From Caulobacter vibrioides (GTDB taxonomy: Bacteria; Pseudomonadota; Alphaproteobacteria; Caulobacterales; Caulobacteraceae): a stretch of 64,000 nucleotides of DNA. The notes under the pieces were generated by a model. That model was not told where the DNA came from. It did not search any database and saw only the letters and a list, made by a program, of their open reading frames with translations. Shown here piece by piece: positions 30,239-39,441 of this stretch (position 1 is the first letter of the stretch; each line of letters opens with the position of its first letter). The DNA lies in contig LNIY01000095.1 of assembly GCA_001449105.1 (NCBI GenBank), forward strand, positions 124,001-188,000, written 5' to 3'. Position numbers and translations under genes: made by a program.

Positions 30239-32482
30239 ATGAGTTCGGTCCCGTCAGTTTCGGAATCGGAAGACCGCCCGCGCCGCTTCAGTCGGTCGTG
30301 GTGGCGCGAACTCTTGAGATCACGCTACGTGCTGGGCGGCGGCTATGTTCTGGCCGCCATCCTGACGGCGACGGGCGTCGGCCTGGCCTCGTCGCCGCCG
30401 ACCACGGGCCCGATCGGCCCCGCCAGCACCGCCATCCTGGTGGTCCTCGGCTTCAACCTCGCCCTGATCCTCTGCGTCGCCGCCATCGTCGGCTGGCGCC
30501 TGCTCGACCTGATCGACGCCCGCTCCAGCGACGCCGGCGCCCGCCTTCACCTTCGCTTCGTCGGCCTGTTCTCGGTCGCGGCCGTGGCGCCGGCGGTGAT
30601 CGTGGCGCTGTTCTTCGGCGTGCTGGTCAATCGCGGCGTCGACGGCTGGTTCAGCAAGCGGGTGACGACCGTGGTCGAGAACTCGGCCACCGTGGCGCGC
30701 TCCTACGTGTCCGAGCAGACCAGCTACATCAGCCAGCACATGGGCCCGATGGCCGCGACGCTGAACAGCGCCGCCCCGGCCATGGCCGAATCGCCGGTCG
30801 CCTTCGGCCACTTCCTGCGCACCCTGGCCGAGGACAACGGCTTCTCGTCGGCCTACATCCTCGATCGCGACGGCCGCATCCTGGCCCGGGCCGAACTTGA
30901 AGACGCCCCGCCGTTCCTGGCCCCGCCGCCGTCCAGCTTCCGCTGGACCGACACCGGCGAGATCACCTCGCAGCGCTTCGTGTCGGAGGACCTGTTCCGG
31001 GCCCTCTACAAGCTGAAAGGCTTCCCGGACGGCTATCTCTATATCGCCCGGCCGATCGACAAGGGCATCCTGGCCCACCTGATCGAGTCCGAGGAGTCGC
31101 TGATCTCCTACCGCGACGCCGCCGTGAACCGGGCCCGCATCCAGGCGATCTTCGGCCTCAGCTACGTCGAGACCGCGCTCCTGGTGCTGGTCGCGGCCGT
31201 CTGGGTCGGCATCGCCGCCGCCAACTCGATCGCCGCCCCGGTTTCGGGGCTGGTCCAGGCCGCCGGCCGGGTGTCGGCGGGCGATCTCGACGCCCGGGTC
31301 GACGCCGAGGCCGGACCCGAGGAAATCCGCGCCTTGTCGAACGCCTTCAACATGATGACGGCGGATCTTCAGACCCAGCAGGCGGCGCTGCGGACCGCCA
31401 GCCTGGACGCCGAATCCCGCCGCCAGTTCATCGAGACCGTGCTGTCGGGCGTCAGCGCGGGCGTCATCAGCCTCGACGGCGCCGGCCGAATCTCGGCCCT
31501 CAATCGTCGCGCCGGCGAACTGCTGGCCCTGGACGAGACCGCCGAGGGCCAGGACCTCGTCGAGGCCGCGCCGGAGTTCGCCCAGGTCCTGGAAGAGATG
31601 AGCCAGGGCCGCCCCAACGCCGAGGTCGAGATCGACGTGGTGCGTGGCGGCGAGACGCTGCGCCTGCGCGTCCGCGCCGCCGGCCACGCGGCCGAAGGTC
31701 AGGTGCTGACCTTCGACGACGTCACCCGCCTGATGGCGGCCCAGCGCAACGCCGCCTGGAAGGATGTCGCCCGCCGCATCGCCCACGAGATCAAGAACCC
31801 GCTGACCCCGATCCAGCTGTCGGCCGAGCGGATCCGCCGCAAGTACCGCAAGGACATCACCGGCGACCTCGAGACCTTCGACCGCTGCACCGACACCATC
31901 ATACGCCAGGTCGGCGACATCGGCCGGATGGTCGACGAGTTCTCGGCCTTCGCCCGCATGCCCGCGCCGCGCTTCGCGCCGGCCGATCTGGCCGAGCTGC
32001 TGCGGGCCGGGGTGTTCGCCCAGCGCGTGGTCGACGCCGACACCGACGTGGTCAGCGACGAGCCCGGCGGCGCGATCTGGGTCAACTGCGACGTCCGGAT
32101 GGTCGGCCAGGCCCTGACCAACATCCTGAAGAACGCCGGCGAGGCGGTGAGCGCGCGGCGCCACGTGACGCCTGAGCCGCGCGGCCGCATCGACGCGACC
32201 CTGGTCGCCGACGACGACGCGCTGTGCCTCATCGTCGAGGACAACGGCGTCGGCCTGCCCGCGAAGGATCGCGACCGCCTGGCCGAGCCCTATGTGACCA
32301 CCCGCGAGAAGGGCACGGGCCTGGGCCTGGCCATCGTCAAGCGGATCATGGAGGACCACGGCGGCGAGCTGGTCCTTACCGACGCGCACGGCCATGCCGG
32401 CGCGCGCGTCGTCCTGAAGTTCCCGGTGTCGGCGCGGCTCGCCGCGGCGCCGACAACCCACGGCGTAGAGGAGATGACATGA
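30239..32482 (+). CDS. ntrY: Nitrogen regulation sensor histidine kinase NtrY
   Basis: A 747-residue membrane sensor. Three N-terminal helices (YVLGGGYVLAAILTATGVGLA, ILVVLGFNLALILCVAAIVG, LFSVAAVAPAVIVALFFGVLV) are followed by a periplasmic region to about residue 300, a fourth helix (ALLVLVAAVWVGIAAA), HAMP, and a PAS domain (AGVISLDGAGRISALNRRAGELL). HisKA has the phospho-His in [23 protein letters not shown]. HATPase boxes are NILKNAGEAV and EKGTGLGLAIV. It partners NtrX in nitrogen, redox and envelope responses in alphaproteobacteria. Its stop overlaps the ntrX ATG (ATGA). Confidence 0.95.
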   Translation: MSSVPSVSESEDRPRRFSRSWWRELLRSRYVLGGGYVLAAILTATGVGLASSPPTTGPIGPASTAILVVLGFNLALILCVAAIVGWRLLDLIDARSSDAGARLHLRFVGLFSVAAVAPAVIVALFFGVLVNRGVDGWFSKRVTTVVENSATVARSYVSEQTSYISQHMGPMAATLNSAAPAMAESPVAFGHFLRTLAEDNGFSSAYILDRDGRILARAELEDAPPFLAPPPSSFRWTDTGEITSQRFVSEDLFRALYKLKGFPDGYLYIARPIDKGILAHLIESEESLISYRDAAVNRARIQAIFGLSYVETALLVLVAAVWVGIAAANSIAAPVSGLVQAAGRVSAGDLDARVDAEAGPEEIRALSNAFNMMTADLQTQQAALRTASLDAESRRQFIETVLSGVSAGVISLDGAGRISALNRRAGELLALDETAEGQDLVEAAPEFAQVLEEMSQGRPNAEVEIDVVRGGETLRLRVRAAGHAAEGQVLTFDDVTRLMAAQRNAAWKDVARRIAHEIKNPLTPIQLSAERIRRKYRKDITGDLETFDRCTDTIIRQVGDIGRMVDEFSAFARMPAPRFAPADLAELLRAGVFAQRVVDADTDVVSDEPGGAIWVNCDVRMVGQALTNILKNAGEAVSARRHVTPEPRGRIDATLVADDDALCLIVEDNGVGLPAKDRDRLAEPYVTTREKGTGLGLAIVKRIMEDHGGELVLTDAHGHAGARVVLKFPVSARLAAAPTTHGVEEMT

Positions 32483-33867
32483 GCGCCGACGTGCTGGTGG
32501 TCGACGACGAGGTCGACATCCGCGATCTGGTGGCCGGGATCCTGGAGGACGAAGGCTACGCCGTGCGTACGGCCGCCGACTCCGACCAGGCCCTGGCCGC
32601 GCTGCGCGCCCGCAAGCCGGCCCTGCTGGTCCTCGATATCTGGATGCAGGGCGGCGGCATGGACGGGCTGGAGCTGCTCGACATGGTCAAGACGCTCGAC
32701 GCCGACCTGCCGGTGATCATGATCTCGGGCCACGGCAACATCGAGACGGCCGTAAGCGCCATCAAGCGCGGCGCCTACGAGTTCCTGGAGAAGCCGTTCA
32801 AGTCCGACCGGCTGCTGCTGGTGGTCGAGCGCGCGCTGGAGGCGGCCAATCTCAAGCGCGAGAACCGCCGCCTGCGAGCCCAGAGCTTCGCCTCCGACGG
32901 CCTGATGGGCAAGTCGCAGGCCGCCCAGGCCCTGCGCCAGATGATCGCCAAGGTCGCCCCGGCCAACAGCCGCGTGCTGGTCGCCGGCCCGCCCGGGTCG
33001 GGCAAGGAACTGGTCGCCCGCCTGATCCACAGCGCCAGCGCCCGCACCAAGGCCGAGTTCGTGGCCGTCAGCTCGGCCGGCATGGCCCCCGAGCGCCTCG
33101 ACGTCGAGCTGTTCGGCGAGGAAGGCGAGGGTGGTCGCCCGCGCAAGATCGGCGTGTTCGAGCGCGCCCACGGCGGCACGCTCTATCTCGACGAAGTTGC
33201 CGACATGCCGCGCGAGACCCAGAGCCGCATCCTGCGGGTGCTGGTCGAGCAGCGTTTCCGCCGCGTCGGCGGCGACAGCGACGTGCAGGTCGACGTGCGG
33301 GTGATCTCGTCCACCTCGCGCGACCTGCGCGAGGAGATCGCCGCCGGGCGCTTCCGCGAGGACCTGTTCCACCGCCTCAACGTGGTGCCGGTGCGCGTGC
33401 CGGGCCTGTCCGAACGCCGCGAGGACATCCCCGAGCTGATCTCCTACTTCATCGACCGGATCTGCGAGGCCACCGGCATGCAGCGCCGCCGCCTAGGCGA
33501 GGACGCCCTGGCCACCCTGCAGGTCCAGGCCTGGCCGGGCAACGTCCGCCAGCTGCGCAACAACGTCGAGCGGATGCTGATCCTGGCCGCCGGCGAGCCG
33601 GGCGACCTGATCACCGCCGAGATGCTTAACGCCTCCGAACAGCCGGCCAGCGGCGGTTCGGGCGCGATCGGCGCCGAGCGGATCATCGCCCTGCCGCTGC
33701 GCGAGGCGCGCGAGCTGTTCGAGCGTGAATACCTCAACGCCCAGATCCTGCGGTTCGGCGGCAACATCTCGCGCACGGCCAACTTCATCGGCATGGAGCG
33801 CTCGGCCCTGCACCGCAAGCTGAAGTCCCTGGGCGTGGCCGGCGGCCGCGGCGAGGAAGAAGAGTAA
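32479..33867 (+). CDS. ntrX: Nitrogen regulation response regulator NtrX (AAA+ domain without GAFTGA)
   Basis: A 462-residue regulator. The receiver domain has phospho-Asp53 (LVLDIWMQ) and EKPFK near 105. The AAA+ domain has Walker A GPPGSGKE (170-177), Walker B LYLDEV (235-240) and FREDLFHRLNVVPVR. A C-terminal Fis-type helix-turn-helix (ISRTANFIGMERSALHRKLKSLG) follows. The GAFTGA loop is replaced by EEGEGGRPRKIG after ELFG (210-213), as is usual for NtrX. Essential or growth-important in Caulobacter (known of the genus). dat follows after 8 bases. Confidence 0.95.
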   Translation: MSADVLVVDDEVDIRDLVAGILEDEGYAVRTAADSDQALAALRARKPALLVLDIWMQGGGMDGLELLDMVKTLDADLPVIMISGHGNIETAVSAIKRGAYEFLEKPFKSDRLLLVVERALEAANLKRENRRLRAQSFASDGLMGKSQAAQALRQMIAKVAPANSRVLVAGPPGSGKELVARLIHSASARTKAEFVAVSSAGMAPERLDVELFGEEGEGGRPRKIGVFERAHGGTLYLDEVADMPRETQSRILRVLVEQRFRRVGGDSDVQVDVRVISSTSRDLREEIAAGRFREDLFHRLNVVPVRVPGLSERREDIPELISYFIDRICEATGMQRRRLGEDALATLQVQAWPGNVRQLRNNVERMLILAAGEPGDLITAEMLNASEQPASGGSGAIGAERIIALPLREARELFEREYLNAQILRFGGNISRTANFIGMERSALHRKLKSLGVAGGRGEEEE

Positions 33868-33875
33868 GGATCCCG

Positions 33876-34739
33876 ATGTCGCGTTTCGCTTACGTCAACG
33901 GCCGCTTCGTCCGTCACGGCGCCGCCGCCGTGCACATCGAGGACCGCGGCTACCAGCTGGCCGACGGGGTCTACGAGGTCTGGGCCGTGTTCGACGGCAA
34001 GCTGGCCGACGCGGAGGGCCACTTCGCCCGCCTGTGGCGCAGCCTCGACGAACTGCGCATCGCCCATCCGATGAGCGAGGCGGCGCTGACGATCGTGCTG
34101 CGCGAGGCCATCCGCCGCAACCACGTGCGCGAAGGGCTCGTCTACCTGCAGGTCACGCGCGGGGTGGCCAAGCGCGACCACGCGTTCCCGAACCCGGCCG
34201 TGCCGCCTGCCGTCGTGATCACCGCCCGCTCGGTCGACCGCGCCGCCATTGAGGCCAAGGCCGCCAAGGGCTCGGCCGTGATCACCGTGCCGGAGAACCG
34301 CTGGGGCCGCTGCGACATCAAAACCATCGGCCTTCTGCCCAACGCCCTGGCCAAGCAGGCCGCCCGCGAGCGCGGCGCGATCGAGGCCTGGTTCGTCGAC
34401 GACCTGGGCCTGGTCACCGAAGGCGCCTCGTCCAACGCCTGGATCGTCGACGCCGAAGGCCGCCTGCGCACCCGCGACACCCAGGCCAACATCCTGCGCG
34501 GCGTCACTCGCCTGACCCTGCTCGACGTCATCGCCCAGGCCGGCCTGCCGGTCGCCGAGCAGCCGTTCACGGTGGAAGAAGCCAAGAACGCCCGGGAAGC
34601 CTTCATCACGGGCGCCGGCAGCCTTGTAACGCCCATCACCAGCGTCGACGGCGTCAAGATCGGCGACGGAACGGTGGGGCCGGTGGCGAGCCGCCTGCGG
34701 GCTCTCTATATCGAGAGGGCGCGCGCGGGAGCGATCTAG
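33876..34739 (+). CDS. dat: D-amino-acid aminotransferase-like class IV PLP enzyme
   Basis: A 287-residue fold-type IV aminotransferase. Features are the N-terminal [30 protein letters not shown], the PLP-binding Lys in [15 protein letters not shown] (about residue 150), [13 protein letters not shown] and the phosphate-binding [14 protein letters not shown]. It interconverts D-Ala/D-Glu and keto acids for peptidoglycan precursors, or may be a branched-chain or aminodeoxychorismate-lyase relative. It sits between ntrX and hfq, as in other Caulobacter genomes. Confidence 0.9.
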   Translation: MSRFAYVNGRFVRHGAAAVHIEDRGYQLADGVYEVWAVFDGKLADAEGHFARLWRSLDELRIAHPMSEAALTIVLREAIRRNHVREGLVYLQVTRGVAKRDHAFPNPAVPPAVVITARSVDRAAIEAKAAKGSAVITVPENRWGRCDIKTIGLLPNALAKQAARERGAIEAWFVDDLGLVTEGASSNAWIVDAEGRLRTRDTQANILRGVTRLTLLDVIAQAGLPVAEQPFTVEEAKNAREAFITGAGSLVTPITSVDGVKIGDGTVGPVASRLRALYIERARAGAI

Positions 34740-34759
34740 GATCGTTCACCGCCCTGCGT

Positions 34760-34801
34760 GCATTTTCTCGCCGGAAAGTCATATCAAACGGCGAAAAATG
34801 C
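34760..34801 (+). promoter_or_regulatory. Hairpin in the dat-hfq intergenic leader
   Basis: GCATTTTCTCGCCG can pair with CGGCGAAAAATGC with one bulge, enclosing about 15 bases, 67 bases before the hfq ATG. It has no T-run, so it is more likely an hfq mRNA leader structure than a terminator. Hfq commonly autoregulates by binding its own leader. Confidence 0.3.
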
Positions 34802-34867
34802 TCTAGCATGAGCTTGTTTGTGTGGAGGGCGTTCTGCTCTCCGATTTCAACGAGAGGGGAATCCCCA

Positions 34868-35116
34868 ATGTCCGCCGACAAGAAACAGAATCTTCAGGAC
34901 ACCTTCCTGAACAGCGTGCGCAAGTCCAAGACGCCGCTCACCATCTTCCTGGTCAACGGCGTCAAGCTGCAGGGCGTGGTCAGCTGGTTCGACAACTTCT
35001 GCGTCCTGCTGCGCCGCGACGGCCAGTCGCAACTGGTCTACAAGCACGCCATCTCGACGATCATGCCGGCTCAGCCTGTTCAGCTGTACGAGCCGAGCGC
35101 CGATCAAGACGACTAA
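34868..35116 (+). CDS. hfq: RNA chaperone Hfq
   Basis: An 82-residue Sm-like protein. Sm1 spans [20 protein letters not shown]...[13 protein letters not shown], and Sm2 contains the YKHAISTI proximal-face motif (about residues 58-65). The acidic C-terminus is short, as in alphaproteobacteria. It pairs sRNAs with mRNAs as a hexamer. I set the start at 34868 because GAGAGGGGAATC precedes it and family proteins begin MSxDKKQNLQ; the frame also opens at 34808. hflX follows after 13 bases. Confidence 0.97.
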   Translation: MSADKKQNLQDTFLNSVRKSKTPLTIFLVNGVKLQGVVSWFDNFCVLLRRDGQSQLVYKHAISTIMPAQPVQLYEPSADQDD

Positions 35117-35129
35117 GTCCAAGGCTCTT

Positions 35130-36482
35130 TTGTCAAAATCTACCTCTAAGTCCCCCGATGGACTTATCGATCACGCCGACCCGATCCTTCGGGCCTTCGT
35201 GATCCATCCGGTGCGGCCTGCTCGCGGGCAGGCCGCTCTGGAGGCGCGCGATCCCAAGGCGCGTCTCGAAGAGGCCGTCGGCCTCGCCATCGCCCTCGAT
35301 CTCGACGTCGTCGAAACGGCCATCGCGCCGCTTCGCGCCGTCACGCCCGCCACCCTGTTCGGCAGCGGCAAGGTCCAGGAGTTCAAGGCCGTCTGCGAGG
35401 TCGAGGAAATCGACGTCGCCGTGTTCGACGACCAGCTCACGCCCGTGCAACAGCGCAATCTCGAGCGCGGCCTGGGCGTCAAGGTGGTCGACCGCACGGG
35501 CCTGATCCTCGAGATCTTCGCCCGGCGCGCCCGCACCCGCGAAGGCAAGCTGCAGGTCGAGCTCGCACGACTCGACTACGAGCGCTCGCGCCTCGTACGC
35601 ACCTGGACCCACCTGGAACGCCAGCGCGGCGGCACCGGCAACACCGGCGGCCCCGGCGAAACCCAGATCGAACTCGACCGGCGTCTGATCGCCGGCACGA
35701 TCGGCAAGCTCAAGCGCGAGCTGGAAGAAGTGCGGCGCACCCGCACCCTGCACCGCAGCGCCCGCAAGAAGGTCCCGTACCCGACCGTGGCGCTGGTGGG
35801 CTACACCAACGCCGGCAAGTCGACGCTGTTCAACCGCCTGACCAACGCCGAAGTCGTGGCCCAGGACATGCTGTTCGCCACGCTCGATCCGACCCTGCGG
35901 ACGGTGAAGCTGCCGGACGGTCGCCCGGCCATCCTGTCGGACACCGTGGGCTTCATCTCCGACCTGCCGCACGAACTGGTCGAGGCCTTCCGCGCCACCC
36001 TCGAGGAGGTGCAGGAAGCCGACGTGGTGCTGCACGTTCGCGACGTCGCCAACCCGGACACCGACGCCCAGGCGCGCGACGTCCAGGCGGTTCTGGCCGA
36101 GCTGAAGGTCACCGCCGACGACGGCAAGACCGTCGTTGAGGTGTGGAACAAGATCGATCTGGTCGACGGCGAGGAACGCGAGATTCTCGAAGGCCGCGCC
36201 CGCCGCGTGGACGCCTCGCCGGTGTCCGCCGTCACGGGCGAAGGCTGCGTCGAACTGCTCAGGCGCGTCGGCGGCCTGATCGACGACACGCCGCCGATGG
36301 CCCTGCGCCTGAGCCCCGCCGACGGCGAGGCCCTGGCCTGGATCTATCGCAACGGACGCGTGGTCGAACGCGAGGACAAGGAGGACGGCGAGGTTCGCCT
36401 CGTCGCCCGCATGGACCCGCAGGCGCTGGGCCGCTTCGAGCGGCAGTTCCCGACGGTGTGGGTGATGCCGATCGGGGAATAG
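35130..36482 (+). CDS. hflX: Ribosome-associated GTPase HflX
   Basis: A 450-residue GTPase that rescues or splits stalled ribosomes. The N-terminal domain has LFGSGKVQEF and the glycine-rich GTGNTGGPGETQIELDRR linker. The G domain has G1 GYTNAGKST (about residue 229), G3 DTVGFI (about 271) and G4 NKID (about 347). The start is TTG at 35130, 13 bases after hfq; the hfq-hflX pair is widely conserved. It is followed by a palindromic repeat and convergent mazG. Confidence 0.95.
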   Translation: MSKSTSKSPDGLIDHADPILRAFVIHPVRPARGQAALEARDPKARLEEAVGLAIALDLDVVETAIAPLRAVTPATLFGSGKVQEFKAVCEVEEIDVAVFDDQLTPVQQRNLERGLGVKVVDRTGLILEIFARRARTREGKLQVELARLDYERSRLVRTWTHLERQRGGTGNTGGPGETQIELDRRLIAGTIGKLKRELEEVRRTRTLHRSARKKVPYPTVALVGYTNAGKSTLFNRLTNAEVVAQDMLFATLDPTLRTVKLPDGRPAILSDTVGFISDLPHELVEAFRATLEEVQEADVVLHVRDVANPDTDAQARDVQAVLAELKVTADDGKTVVEVWNKIDLVDGEEREILEGRARRVDASPVSAVTGEGCVELLRRVGGLIDDTPPMALRLSPADGEALAWIYRNGRVVEREDKEDGEVRLVARMDPQALGRFERQFPTVWVMPIGE

Positions 36483-36486
36483 AATC

Positions 36487-36640
36487 TTTCCCTCTCCCTG
36501 AGGGGAGAGGGAGGGGCCCATTGCAAAGCAATGGGAGGGTGAGGGGTGGAGGAGCCTGACGTCGTGCCGGCACGCCGGCTCACGGCGTAACCCCTCATCC
36601 GACGGCCTTCGGCCGCCACCTTCTTCCTCAGGGAGAAGGA
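36487..36640. repeat. Extragenic palindromic repeat, 'ccctctcc..gagaggg..ggtgaggggt' family, copy 2
   Basis: The left part (ccctctccctgaggggagag, then gaggggccca...gggagggtgaggggt) and right part (taacccctcatccgacgg...ccaccttcttcctcagggagaagg) are in the same order as the copy at 18829-18970. It fills the space between convergent hflX and mazG and contains an inner gtgccggcacgcc palindrome also seen in copy 1. Confidence 0.8.
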
Positions 36641-37471
36641 CTACTTCTTCTCCGCCGCCTTGGCCGCATCCCACAGCGCATCCATCTCCGCCAGGTCCGA
36701 CTGGTCGGGCGTGCGGCCGTCCTTGGCCAGCTCGGCCTCGATGAACGCGAACCGCCGGGCGAACTTGGCGTTGGTGGCGCGCAGGGCGTCCTCGGGCTCG
36801 ACGTCGAGCTTGCGGGCCAGATTGGCGCAGACGAACAGGATGTCGCCCAACTCCTCGCGGGCCTTGGCCTGGTCGCCGGCGTCGATCTCGACCTGCAGCT
36901 CGGCCACTTCCTCGGCCAGCTTTTCCAGCACCTTGTCGGTCGAGGGCCAGTCGAAGCCGACGCGCGCGGCGCGCTTGGTCAGCTTCACGGCGCGGGTCAG
37001 GGCGGGCAGGCCGGCGGGCACGTCGTCCAGCACGCCGCCCTTCTTCTTGGCCTTGCGTTCCTGGGCCTTCAGCTCTTCCCAGCCCGCCTTCTGGTCGGCC
37101 AGGTCGTCATAGGCGTGGTCGCCGAAGACGTGCGGATGCCGGCGGATCATCTTGTCGGAGATCGACCGGGCCACGTCCTCCAGGCTGAACGCGCCCTGTT
37201 CCTGCGCCATGCGCGAATGGAACACCACCTGCAGCAAGAGGTCGCCCAGTTCCTCCTTCAGGTCCGACAGGTCGCCCCGCTCGATGGCGTCGGCGACCTC
37301 GTAGGCCTCCTCGATCGTGTAGGGGGCGATCGTCGCGAAGGTCTGCTCGATGTCCCACGGGCAGCCGTCTCGCGGATCGCGCAGGCGGGCCATGATCTCG
37401 ACAAGCGTGAAGAGCGGATGCTCCTCACTGGGCTGAAGAGGGCGCGGGACTGGTGTCGGGGAGGCGGTCAT
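36641..37471 (-). CDS. mazG: Nucleoside triphosphate pyrophosphohydrolase MazG
   Basis: A protein of about 276 residues with two tandem MazG domains. The first has RLRDPRDGCPWDIEQTFATIAPYTIEEAYEV with the metal-binding KEELGDLLLQVVFHS (ExxE...D). The second has AEEVAELQVEIDAGDQAKAREELGDILFVCANLARKL. It hydrolyses (d)NTPs to monophosphates for pool cleaning and ppGpp homeostasis. The start is uncertain: ATG 37471 overlaps the end of the MFS gene by 47 bases, and ATGs at 37489 and 37513 are also possible. Confidence 0.92.
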   Translation of the reverse strand: MTASPTPVPRPLQPSEEHPLFTLVEIMARLRDPRDGCPWDIEQTFATIAPYTIEEAYEVADAIERGDLSDLKEELGDLLLQVVFHSRMAQEQGAFSLEDVARSISDKMIRRHPHVFGDHAYDDLADQKAGWEELKAQERKAKKKGGVLDDVPAGLPALTRAVKLTKRAARVGFDWPSTDKVLEKLAEEVAELQVEIDAGDQAKAREELGDILFVCANLARKLDVEPEDALRATNAKFARRFAFIEAELAKDGRTPDQSDLAEMDALWDAAKAAEKK

Positions 37472-38822
37472 TCGGGCTCGCTTCGGCATTGGCTTGCGCC
37501 GCGTCGCGCGCATCCAGCTGGGCGCGGATCTCGGCGTGGCGCTTGGCGTCCAGCGGATAGCGCACGATGATGATCGAGACCAGCACGCCCAGCACCGCCG
37601 GAACCACGGTGTAGAGCACGATCAGGGCGGTATCGCCCTGGGCGCTGGGGATCTTCGGGTCGAAGCCCAGCTTTTCCAGAACCAGGAAGACGCCGATGGC
37701 CAGGGCGAAGCCCAGCTTCACCGTGCCGTTGACGATGGCGTAGAGCAGGCCGGTGCGGTCGACGCCGGTGTTCAGGCGCTCCTCGTCGCCGATGTCGGCC
37801 ATCATCGAGCGCACCAGCAGCGGCGCGGCCGAGTAGGGCAGGCCGGCCAGCACCAGCACGATCACGGCGAAGGCGTTGACGCCGTTGGGCGTGATCACCG
37901 CTGCCACTTGGAACACCGCGTACATGATCCCGGCGATCGCCAGCGAGGTGTGCTTGCCCATGGTCTTGGCGATCCACGGCCACAGCGGCGCGCCGGCCAG
38001 GGCGGCCACGAAATAGACCAGCAGCAGGATGCCGGCCTGATCCTTGGGGATGCCCTTGATGCGCTCGAAGAAGAAGAAGAACAGCGCCCCGCCGATGCCG
38101 GGCGCCAGGCCCATCAAGAGGTCGGCCGCCAGCAGCTTCTGCACCGTCGAGCTCTTGAGCAGGCCCAGATACTGCTTCAGGCCCGCCTCGTGGCGCTGGG
38201 CCGGCGCGGCCGGCTCGCCGACGACGACGCCGGCCAGCAGGGCGGTCAGCGGCATCAGCACGATGATGAACCAGCCCATGGCCTGTACGCCCGCGGCGTG
38301 GTCGCCCTTGAAGGCGAAGGCCACCAGGGGCGGCAGCAGCAGCACCAGGATCATGCCGATCACGTTGCCGGCGCTCCAGAAGCCGTAGATGCGCGATCGC
38401 TGCTGGTAGTCCGGCGACAGCACCGCGCCCCAGGCCGTCTGGGCCAGCACCGCCATGGAGAAGCCGATGTAGACGACGATCAGCCACGCCCAGAGAAACA
38501 CCGGGCCGACGCCGGGCTTGGCCATGAACAGCGCGTAGGAGGCGGCCATCAGCAGCGGTACGCTGGCCGCCAGCCAGGGCCGGAACCGGCCCCACTTGCT
38601 GCGGGTGCGGTCCATCAGACCGCCCAGGATCGGGTCCAGGATGATGTCGGCCAGTCGCACCAGCAGGAAGGCCATGCCGACGACCGACAGCGACAGTCCA
38701 AGCTCGCTGACATAGTATTCAGGCAGATAGACTACGAGCGGCAGGCCAAGGCCGGCCAGCGGCAGGGTCGGCGAGGCGTAGGCCGCCAGGACGGCGTTCG
38801 ATCGTCGCGGCTCGGCGGTCAT
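37425..38822 (-). CDS. MFS transporter, GPH (glycoside-pentoside-hexuronide)-like
   Basis: A 465-residue protein with about 12 helices. It contains LVRLADIILDPILGGLMDRTRSKWGRFRPWL (residues about 53-83), the hallmark loop 2-3 of the GPH family of sugar:cation symporters. A large cytoplasmic loop lies near residues 205-225, and the C-terminus is polar (DAKRHAEIRAQLDARD). Probably imports a glycoside with H+ or Na+; substrate unknown. Its 3' end overlaps the mazG start. Confidence 0.87.
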   Translation of the reverse strand: MTAEPRRSNAVLAAYASPTLPLAGLGLPLVVYLPEYYVSELGLSLSVVGMAFLLVRLADIILDPILGGLMDRTRSKWGRFRPWLAASVPLLMAASYALFMAKPGVGPVFLWAWLIVVYIGFSMAVLAQTAWGAVLSPDYQQRSRIYGFWSAGNVIGMILVLLLPPLVAFAFKGDHAAGVQAMGWFIIVLMPLTALLAGVVVGEPAAPAQRHEAGLKQYLGLLKSSTVQKLLAADLLMGLAPGIGGALFFFFFERIKGIPKDQAGILLLVYFVAALAGAPLWPWIAKTMGKHTSLAIAGIMYAVFQVAAVITPNGVNAFAVIVLVLAGLPYSAAPLLVRSMMADIGDEERLNTGVDRTGLLYAIVNGTVKLGFALAIGVFLVLEKLGFDPKIPSAQGDTALIVLYTVVPAVLGVLVSIIIVRYPLDAKRHAEIRAQLDARDAAQANAEASPNDRLPDTSPAPSSAQ

Positions 38823-38908
38823 GTTCCACTCCCCGGGGAGCGTCTGCCGCTCCTTTTACTGAACGGCGATCAGACGCTGCGTCGAGAGTTCTGGCAAGCG
38901 ACCGCCGT

Positions 38909-39412
38909 TCAGTCCTTCACGAACTGGCCGTCCTCGATGCGGCGGGCCAACTGGTCGAAGGCGATGCCGGCGTCGGTCCAGGTGGCGCGGTACTGGGCCT
39001 GCCAGATGTCGTTCTCGTACCAGCGATAGCGGATCGGCGTGCTGACGCCTTCGGCCGTCACATACTCGCCGGAGATCCGCGCGCCGCCGTTGCCGAAGCT
39101 TTCCATCGACAGGCCGGGCTTGCCGGTCAGCTGGGCGGGCGTCGGGCGGTTGGGCACGGCGTCGTCGATGACCAGGCGCAGGCGGCCGCCCGAGGCGGTC
39201 AGGCCGCCTGCGCGCTCGAGGCGGCGCTCGACCGTGCGCTTCAGGTCTCGCGTCAGGTAGTCGAACTCCCGCGCCCCCAGCTTGTCGGCCTTGGCGGCGA
39301 GATCGGGGCCGATCACCACCTCGACCTGCGACACGGCCGGGGTGTTGGCCAGGGCCGCCCCGGCCGGCAGGAGGGACGCCGCGACGGCGGCGATGAGGAC
39401 GAAACGCAGCAT
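38909..39412 (-). CDS. Exported protein of unknown function
   Basis: A 167-residue protein with a clear signal peptide (MLRFVLIAAVAASLLPAGAALA). The mature part has a VEVVIGPDLAAKADKLGAREFDYLTRDLKRTVERRLERAG segment and a beta-rich end (YRWYENDIWQAQYRATWTDAGIAFDQLARRI). The DLKRTVERRL plus RLRLVIDDAVPNRPTP pattern suggests a periplasmic protein, but I cannot name a family. A GAGGAG site precedes ATG 39412. It lies 29 bases after nhaA on the same strand. Confidence 0.65.
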   Translation of the reverse strand: MLRFVLIAAVAASLLPAGAALANTPAVSQVEVVIGPDLAAKADKLGAREFDYLTRDLKRTVERRLERAGGLTASGGRLRLVIDDAVPNRPTPAQLTGKPGLSMESFGNGGARISGEYVTAEGVSTPIRYRWYENDIWQAQYRATWTDAGIAFDQLARRIEDGQFVKD

Positions 39413-39441
39413 GGCCGACGCTCCTCGTTGAACTGACGGTT

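Noticed and set aside
30320-32461. A 713-residue open frame antisense to ntrY
   Set aside because: Same shadow pattern; ntrY is fully supported on the plus strand.
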